Assembly (NCBI RefSeq): GCF_001264245.1
Contig: NZ_CP011339.1
Span: 4,836,001 to 4,900,000, forward strand
Source: Microcystis panniformis FACHB-1757
GTDB taxonomy: Bacteria; Cyanobacteriota; Cyanobacteriia; Cyanobacteriales; Microcystaceae
Direction: 5' to 3'
DNA: 64,000 nt
The notes under the pieces were generated by a model. It had not been told where the DNA came from and did no database searches. It saw nothing but the letters and a program-made list of their open reading frames with translations. This document shows positions 19,690 to 29,400 of this stretch, in pieces. How positions within the stretch are numbered: position 1 is the stretch's first letter; each line of letters starts with the position of its first letter. A program made the translations under genes and the position numbers.

Positions 19690-20414
19690 TGCTGTTCTAA
19701 CTTTTTCCCTAAATAGTGGTTGATGGCGGTATTCAGAGTCATGGGGTACAATGCTTTTTTCCCCGTTCCCTTAAAGCGATAATTCCTGTCTCTGACGAGT
19801 GGGATTATTGCTATTTGAACTACAGGAAACCCGACTACGGCTAAGGTCAGGGTTTCTGTCGCTTCTTCAAAATTGTTCTGAGCCTCGACATTGTAGCATA
19901 CTAACCGACATTCTGCACATCTCCATATACTTTTACAAATTTTTACATTCCCTGGGATGTTTTGACAAAAAATCTTCACTGTAGAAACCACTGAACCCAA
20001 TAAATTAGTAAAAATTATTAATTGAATATTAAGAAGTGCAGAAAGTGTGACATTTAAAGATATGATTGCGCGAAACCAGCAGAGCAGAGCTTAGGATGCC
20101 ACACCCCATAAACGTTTATTGCAGATGTCTATTGACAATTACTACCTTGGTCAGGTACGATTAGATGTCTGGTCGTAATAGCTGAAGGGGTGACAACGAG
20201 GTTGAAATTTAAGTGAGGTGGGGGAAAAATTTCCTCACTGTGAGCCATCAAATTAATCGACTTACTCGGCAAAAACCAAATTCCCTCGTTATCTTTTGGC
20301 GAAAGTCTCAAGCTTTTTCCCTAAACCCGACACTCTACACCCTGTTTCACTTTCCATCTGCTTGTCACCCCGTCAGTCGCAATAATTATTCTTTTCCAAG
20401 TCGATTCTAACAAT
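19690..20414. promoter_or_regulatory. Divergent mcyA/mcyD promoter region
   Basis: This 725-bp AT-rich stretch separates the two operons, and both must start here. In Microcystis this region is known to hold light-responsive start sites for both operons. A good rightward promoter is visible (separate entry). Leftward, several AT-rich -10-like hexamers occur around 20030-20090, but none has a convincing -35 partner. No clear NtcA box (GTA-N8-TAC) was found by eye. Small ORFs inside are not supported as genes. Confidence 0.8.
20132..20161 (+). promoter_or_regulatory. Sigma-70-type promoter candidate for mcyD
   Basis: A perfect -35 hexamer TTGACA (20132-20137) is followed after 18 bp by TACGAT (20156-20161), a fair -10. 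The predicted start is near 20168, leaving a leader of roughly 245 nt before the mcyD ATG. A long leader agrees with what is known for this operon. The assignment is from consensus only. Confidence 0.55.
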
Positions 20415-23400
20415 ATGGACTTTCAAGATAAAAAGAACTTATCCGAAAACGACCAGTCAATTCAAACTAGAGTTTTTAAAGCTCTTAGTGAAGCTAAAGA
20501 AAAATTAAAAGCTTTCGAGTCTCAACAAAGGGAACCCTTAGCTATCGTGGGTTTAGGTTGTCGTTTCGGTCATAATATTGCGACACCTGAATCCTTCTGG
20601 TCTTTCCTGAAAGCGGGTAAAAATCACCTCAGAGAAATACCTAAGGAGCGCTGGAACCAGCAGGATTTTTATGATTCAGATCGGAATAAAGTGGGTAAAA
20701 TCTATGTTTCTCAGGGGGGGTTTCTCGATGATGTCTCCCAGTTTGATGCCCATTTTTTCGGAATTGCTCCCAAGGAAGCCGTCGCTATGGATCCTCAGCA
20801 AAGATTGCTTTTAGAGGTAGCCTATGAAGCTTTGGAAAATGCAGGAATGGCAACAACGACGGCTAGAAGGGGAAAAACAGGGGTTTTTATCGGGATTACT
20901 AACAATGACTATGCCCGTATTGTTACCTCAAATGAGGACTATAATGCCATCGGAGCCTATCATATTTCGGGCAATCATACTAACGCGGCAGCTGGGCGTA
21001 TTTCTTACCTTTTAAATCTTAATGGTCCGAGTTTGGCAGTAGATACCGCTTGCTCTTCCTCCTTAGTCGCTGTTCATCTCGCTTGCCGTTCCTTACGTTC
21101 CCAAGAATGCAGACAAGCTTTAGTCGGAGGAGTGAACTTAGTTTTAACTCCAGAAGTCGTCATCGCCTTGTGCCGCAATCAGATGTTGGCCCCAGATGGC
21201 CAATGCAAAACCTTTGACGAAAGTGCCGATGGGTTTGGAATCGGCGAAGGTTGCGGAGTCATCGTCTTAAAAAGACTCAGTGACGCTCTTGAAGATGGTG
21301 ATCACATTTGGGCCGTGATTCGAGGGACCGCAGTCAACAACGATGGAGCCAGTGGCGGCTTTACCGTTCCTAATGGGCCCGTACAGAGCGAATTAATCAG
21401 AGAAGCTCTAGCTGACGCTCGTTTAGATGCCGAGGCTATCGATTATGTTGAAGCTCACGGTACAGGAACATCTTTGGGAGATCCCATCGAAATTAAAGCC
21501 ATAGCCGAGGCATTATGCGTCAATCGTCGCAAATCTAACCCTTTATTAGTCGGTTCTCTCAAAACTAATTTAGGTCATCTGGCGGCGGCGGCGGGAATTT
21601 CAGGATTAATTAAAACCGCATTATCGCTACACTACCGTGAAATTCCGGCTCATCTAAACCTTAAAAAACCCAATCCTCATATTAATTGGGATGCCTTGCC
21701 GATTAGTATCGTTACGCAAAATTGTCCTTGGAATGTTAATAATGGCAAGCTCAAAGCGGCTGGAGTCAGTTCTTTTGGAGCATCGGGAACCAACGCTCAT
21801 GTTATTTTAAGTGAACCGCCTCAACCGCAACCCCAAACCCCAAAAATATCCCCCATTCTCGTTACTTTCTCGGCTAAAGAACCCGAACGTTTACGTCTTT
21901 TTACGACTCAATTTGTCGATGAGCTTGAGCAGAAAACAGATCTCAGCGTCAAGGACATTGCTCTATCTTTAAATACTGGTCGTTTTCCCCATAAACATCG
22001 TCTCGCTCTTTTAGTTTCTAATCAAGAGAATCTGCATCAAGGAATTCAGGCTTTTCTCAATAGCAATGGGGATGAAAAGCAATTTCAAAATATTCAAAAT
22101 AATAGCTTCGACATCATTTATGGAGAAGCGCAAAGCCATCCTAAAGTTGCTTTTCTCTGCAATTACGAGGAAGAAATTAGTCCAGAAATCATTGAAACCC
22201 TGCTCAATAATGAGCCAATATTTTATGATGCTTTTAGGCACTGTGATCATCTGTTTAAAAAATATTTAGAATTTTCTCTTCAGGAATTATTGTCATCTAA
22301 AAAAGCCTTAGAGCCTCAGATTCCTTTGTCTGTACAACCGGTATTATTTGCCTATCAATATGCTCTTTGTGAACTCTGGAAATCGTGGGGAATTTCTCCT
22401 TCTGCGATTTTAGGTTCTGGATTAGGGGAATATCTCGCCGCTCAACAAGCGGGCGTTTTTTCCCTTGAAGATACCGTCAAGCTGGTGGCGAAACGCGCTA
22501 AAATTAGCCCACAAAACCCCAACTCAGAAGACCTTTTATCCTTGCTCAAAAGCACCCCAGAAGTCGATTCTAACTCTCCCGATATTACCCTAATTTATCA
22601 GGGTGAAGTTGTGAAAAAATCTCTCACAAATTTGGTGAATAGAGGGGAAAAGATTAGGCAGAAATCCGACGAAATCGCCCAGGGAATTTCTACTCTGCAT
22701 CAAATGGGCTATCAAATCTTCCTAGAAATGGGAATCGGTGCCAATCTCATTAATATAGGTCGTCAAAAGTTAGGGGTAAATTCAATTCTATGGTTATCTA
22801 GTTTAGGGGAAGATTGTCACAGTGACCACCATGAGCAAAGGGTACTAGGTCAACTCTATGTGAGAGGATTTAATATTAACTGGGAAGCCTTTCATCGCTC
22901 ACATCCAGGGCAAAAAATTAGTTTACCTAATTCGCCTTTTATCCGCAAACGCTACTGGATAAATTCTGGCAATAAATCAGAGTCTTCTAGCTATAAAAAC
23001 CCTAATTATTACTCTGGACATCCCTTACTAGGCGAGCATTTTTCTTCTCCCTTAGCTCTGCTTCAATATCGAGGGAGCATTAGTCAACATAAACCTGCAT
23101 TTTTAGGAGAACATCAGGTTTTTGAGCAGGCCATATTGCCAGCATCTGCCTTAATAGAAATGGCTTTAGCTGCCGGGGAGAATCAAAAAGTTATTTTAGA
23201 AAATGTTGAATTTAAGAAGGCATTAATTTTAAAAGATACGGAAGACACATTACAGTTAATCATTGAGCAAAAAAGCTTTAAAATTTACCATGCACTTGAG
23301 CCAAATTGGGAAGTATTAGTTACTGGAACAATTGAGGAATTGAAATCAACTAATTTAACCCATTGTGATTTAGAAGAAATCGCCAAAAATTGTCCTGAAG

Positions 23401-26400
23401 AAGTCGATATCAACTCCTTTTATGAAACTTATCAAAAATCAGGGATAAATTACGGGAGTAACTTTCGGCTCATTCATCAACTGAAGCGGGGGGAAAATAC
23501 AGCTTTTGCTCAAATCAAATTAACCGATAGGTTAGAGCGGGAAAAATATCATTTTCATCCTGCTATGTTAGATGCTTGTTTTCAAGGTATTGCTGCCATT
23601 TTATTTAAAGAAGAATCCTCAGTAACTTATGTTCCTGTTCGTCTTGGGCAATTGGCATTTTTCCACCCTCCTGATGAGCAGGTAATCAGCGCGGTTCGAC
23701 TGAAAAACTCCTCCCCTAACCCTAACATTATCATCGCTGATATTGATATCTATTCCCTCCAGGGTCAACCCTTAGCATCCCTCACCAACTTAGAACTAAA
23801 AGCCGTTCAATCCCAAGAGATTATCCCCCAAGAAATCCCCCCTCAAATCTATCTAGAAGAATGGATACCTTGCGAGGAATTATTAGGGAATGGCAGAGAC
23901 ACTTTAGTAGCTCCCCAGGTGATTAAAAATCAAATTCACCCCGCACAGTTAGAACAACAACTAGGGGAAAAATTGGCGCAATATGAGCGCTTAATGGCAG
24001 CTTTGGAAAAGTTAAGCGTTGTCTATATCTGGGAAGCCTTAACAAAACTTAATGGACAGCCAAAATTAGGTCAAACTTATTCCGAAGCACAGATAGCAAA
24101 TCAAGGTCAAATTGTCGATTTTTACCGACCTTTATTATCTCGATGTTTAAGCATTTTAGCTGAAGAAAAAATCGTTAATCAGACAAAAGATGGCTGGTTA
24201 TTCGTCAAAGAATTAGAAGCACCTTCATCGCCATCGCAAATTAAAATTCTCCGCCAAGAATTTGCCGATTATCCAGCAGAAATTAGTCTAATGGAGCGTT
24301 GTGGCTCTGCTTTAGCCGAAGTCATGAGTCGTCAAGTTGATCCCTTAGAATTACTCTTTCCTCAAGGGGATTTAGAAGCGATCGCATCAATTTATTCGGA
24401 AGCCGCCGGAGCTAAATTGATGAATCAGTTAGTCGCCACCACAATCAGCCGTGCTATTGCAAATTTCCCCCCCTATTATCCCCTAAGAATTCTCGAAATT
24501 GGAGGAGGCACAGGAGCCGCTACTGCTGGCCTTTTACCTCACTTACCCAAAGAACATATCGAATATGTATTCACCGATATTTCCTCTAGTTTCTTAACAA
24601 GAGCCAAGGAAAATTTTAGAAACTATCCCTTTATTAAATATCAAACTTTAGACATTGAAAAAAATCCCTTTACTCAGGATTTTCTCCCTGGCAGTTTTGA
24701 CATAATCATTGCCGCTAATGTTCTTCATGCCACAGCCAACCTTCAAAAAACCCTTGAAAATGTGCGCTCTCTCATCGCTCCCAAGGGACTACTAATCCTC
24801 TTAGAAAGTACAGGGGCAAGACGTTGGGTAGATTTAACCTTTGGCTTGACAGAAGGATGGTGGTTATGTAGTCAAGATCTGCGGCGGAATGGTTATCCGT
24901 TAATCAGCACAAAAGATTGGCAAAATTTACTGATTGAGAATCAATTTGAAGACATTAATATTATCGAACCAAGCCAAGCAAAAACCCGAAATTTATTAAA
25001 ACAAAGTGTCATTATTGGTAGAAGCAGTGAGCAATTACCTTCTCTGCCAGCAAAATCTTACTCTCATCAAATAATCTGGGCAGATAGTCAAGGAATTGCT
25101 AACGGTTTAATCCCTCTATTCCAACAGAGAGGAATAAGTTGTTCTTGCGTCTTTACCCAAGATATTAACCTGGAGATTGCTGAAGATTACCTATCAATAT
25201 TGAGAAACTCGATAACTTCAGAAACTCGTCAAATACTGTACTTCTGGGGCTTAGAAAACATCCCCGAAGAAATTGATCAACAAGTCGAGATTCATTGTCA
25301 ACGATTTCTCTTTTTCTTACAAGCATTATTGCAGCAAGAAAACCCACCAGCTCTGGTTTTAGTGACTCAAGGAGCAGTACCAGCAAAAGCCTTTAAACCC
25401 CTAACCTCTCCCTCTCAAGCCTCCTTATTAGGAATAGCCTTCAGCCTAGTCTTAGAACATCCTGAACTTAATTTTAAGGCGATTGACCTAGATCCAGATG
25501 AAGTAAACGCAGCCGACAAACTGCTGCAAGAAATCTACAGTAATCCCCAAGAAAACCGGGTTGCTTTGCGGGGGGAACAGCGTTTTTATCCTCGTTTGGT
25601 GCAGAGAAAACTTGAAGATGGAAAGATCAATTTTAGTCCTGATGCCTATTATTTAATCACAGGAGGCACAGGGGGGTTAGGATTAGCAACAACCCGATGG
25701 ATGATTGAAAAAGGGGCGCGGAATCTAGTTTTGTGTAGTCGTCGAGGGGCAGAAGGAATTAGCCCTGAAATATTAGCAAATTTCTCCTCTAGTGGGGCAG
25801 AAGTTACCCTTAAAAAACTTGATATTACCGATGCTGAAAAACTGCACGCCGTCCTAGAAGAATGCCGTTCTAAATATCCTATACGGGGCATTTTTCACAT
25901 TGCTGGAACCTTAGACGATACAACCTTATTAAGACTAACACCAGAGAGCTTTAATTATGTTTTAGCTCCCAAAGTTAAAGGAACTTGGTTGCTTCATCAA
26001 CTCACCCTAAATGACCCATTGGAATTCTTTGTCTGTTATACTTCTGCTGTATCTTTAATTGGCTCGGCAGGACAAGCTAATGCTGCGGCAGCTAATGCCT
26101 TTGAAGACGCTTTTATCTATTATCGTCAGGCGCATCATTTACCCGGAACGGTCATAAATTGGGGTCCTTGGAGCGAAATAGGTGCAGCAGTAGATCGCAA
26201 TGTTTTGGAGAGATTAGCCGCTAAAGGATATGGGGCTATGAAACCCGATTTAGCCCTTAATGCTCTCGAAAAAATTCTCCTAAATCAGATTATTCGCGCT
26301 GGTGTAATTAATATTGACTGGCAACAATTTCCTTATATTCATCAAAGCTTTTATAAAAACTTTCTGCCTCAAGGAAAACCCCAAGCTGCCCCCTCATCTG

Positions 26401-29400
26401 AGTTTTTAAAACAATGGCAAAATTTAACCTTAAAAGAGCGTACTAATTGGCTAACTAATCATATCATTATGCGTGTTTCTACTGTCTTAGGACGCTCAAA
26501 TGATGAAACTTTTTCCCCTCAACAAGGCTTTTTTGATTTGGGGATGGACTCTCTCACTTCTACAGAGTTACGAAATCTGTTACAAACTGACTTTAATTGT
26601 TCTCTCCCTTCGACAATTACTTTTCGTTTTCCGAATGTTGAAGTCTTAGCTAATTATTTACAGCGAGAAGTTCTAGATAATTGTCAACCGGTATTTACCC
26701 CTCAAATAAAAGCAGAAATTTCTCAAAAACCGCCAGAAAAATCACAACTCGATGATGATCCTATTGTTATTGTCGGCATGGCTTGTCGATTCCCCGGCGG
26801 TGCTAAGAATTTACAATCTTTCTGGGAACTTTTAGAACAGGGAAAAGATGCTATAACAGAAATCCCTCAAGATCGCTGGGATCAGGAAACATGGTATGAT
26901 CCTAATCCCGATGTCCCAGGCAAAATATACGCTCCTTACGGTGCATTTCTAGAACAAATTGAGGAATTTGATGGAGAATTTTTTGGCATTATTCCTAGAG
27001 AATCTGTCGCCATGGATCCTCAGCAGCGTTTACTCTTGGAAACTACTTGGCAAGCTTTAGAATCTGCTGGACAAAATCCCCAAAAATTACGCAACAGTCA
27101 GACGGGAGTTTTTATCGGTTGCATGACTCAAGATTATGCCCAATTAAGTTATTCTCCTCAAGCCATTAATGCTTATACTGGTTCAGGAACTTCTGTTAGT
27201 ATGGCGGCGGGTCGTCTTTCTTATGTTCTTGGTTTACAGGGTCCATCAATGACTATTGACACCGCTTGTTCCTCCTCATTAGTAGCGATTCATTTAGCTT
27301 ATAATGCCTTACTTAATGGTGAGTGCGATCTGGCTTTAGCTGGAGGGGTTAATATTATTTTAACTCCCATTATTTCTTTAATCGAAAGTCGCGCCCATAT
27401 GCTTGCCCCTGATGGACATTGCAAAACCTTTGATGAGAGCGCAAATGGCATGGTGCGAGGAGAAGGCTGTGGAATAGTTGTTCTGAAAAGATTGAGCCAA
27501 GCAGTTAAGAATGGAGACCAAATTTTAGCGAAAATTTATGGCACAGCCGTCAATCATGATGGTCCAAGTAGTGGGCTAACTGTTCCTAATGGTCAAGCTC
27601 AAGAAAAATTATTACATCAAGCCCTTAAAAGTGCTAATCTCAAGCCTGAACAAATCGATTATATTGAAGCTCACGGCACTGGAACAGCCCTTGGTGATCC
27701 CATTGAATTAGAAAGTATGTCCGCCGTTTTTGGTCAACGCTCCCCTAATCGGCCTTTAATTATTGGTTCAGTAAAAACGAATTTAGGCCATTTAGAAGGT
27801 GCTGCCGGAATTGCTGGATTAATTAAAACAGTTCTAGCTTTACAACACCATAAAATACCTCCTCATCTTCACTTTAAAAATCCTAATCCCCGCTTTGATT
27901 GGAGTTCTCATATTTTTGAAGTTCCTGTACAAGGAAAACCTTGGCATATCAGCGAACGTTCAAGGATTGCTGGAGTAAGTTCCTTTGGATTTAGTGGAAC
28001 GAATGCTCATATCATTGTTGGGGAAATTGACGCTGATTTACCTCAACCTTCGGAGAATAATTTTTATCTATTACCCCTTTCGGCTCGTTCTGAAAAATCG
28101 CTGCAAGAGTTAGCGAGAAATTATCAAGATATTTTGACTGAGTCTATCAATTTAGCTGATGTTTGTTTTACCGCCAGTACAGGGCGGGGGATTTTTCCGC
28201 AACGAATCTGTATTTTAGCAGACTCAATAACGACGGCACAACGAGCATTAATTGATTACCAAGATGGTGAAGATTCTGACTCATTAATCCGACCGATTTT
28301 ATCAGAGACTCCGCCAAAGATAGCTTTCCTCTTTTCTGGACAAGGCTCTCAATATTCTGGCATGGGAGAAACTCTTTATAACCGAGAAGTTGTTTTTAAG
28401 GAAACATTAGATCTTTGTGATCAAATTTTAGAACCCCTTTTAGAAAAATCTCTCCTAGATTTAATCTTTCAAGAGCAAAATAGCCAGTTATTAGAGGAAA
28501 CCCAAATCACTCAGCCGGTGATTTTTTCCCTTGAATATGCACTCGCCAAATTATGGCAATCTTGGGGAATACAACCTTCAGCCCTTTTAGGACATAGTAT
28601 CGGGGAATATGTGGCGGCTTGTTGGGCAGGAGTCTTTTCTTTAGAAGATGCCTTAAAATTAGTGACTCAACGGGGTAAATTAATGGGAAAATTGCCCCAG
28701 AATGGCAGTATGTCCGCTATTTATGCTGATTATGAGACGGTAGCAAACGCTCTAACTTCTTATGAAAATCAAGTTAATATTGCTTCAGCCAATGGCTCAA
28801 TTACTGTCATTTCTGGATTTAAAGAGATTGTTGAGCAACTCGAAAAAGAATTTATTGATCAAGGGCATAAAACTAAACGTTTAGCGGTATCTCATGCTTT
28901 TCATTCGCCTTTAATGCAGCCCATTCTTGATGATTTTTCCCAGGTCTTAAAAACAATTTCTTTTCATGAACCTAGCTTAACGATTATTAGTAATCTGACA
29001 GGGAAAGCTGTAGGTTCAGAAATTACAACTCCTGATTATTGGGTAGATCATCTGCGTAATACTGTACAGTTTAGTCAAGGATTTCAGTCTTTAATTGATC
29101 AGGGTTATCGTTGTTTTCTAGAAGTCGGTTCTAAGCCTGTATTACTGAGTATGGCTCGCCTTATTGCTGCCAACCAGTATCTATTATGGTTGCCTAGTAT
29201 TGTACCCGGGCAGGATGAACAGGCACAAATGTATAGAAGTTTAGCGACACTTTTTGTTAATGGTTATTCTGTAGACTGGACTAAAGTATTTAAACAAGGT
29301 AAGCGAATTAGTTTACCGACTTATCCCTTTCAAAGAGAACGGTATTGGCTATCTAATTCGGAATTTTCTCTAGGGCAAATCAAGACTCAGTTACATCCTT

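Noticed and set aside
19665..20000. Leftward ORF of 111 codons overlapping the mcyA start
   Set aside because: It lies in the known promoter region, overlaps mcyA in another frame, matches no family I know and has no clear ribosome binding site. Kept as unlikely, though its composition is not absurd.
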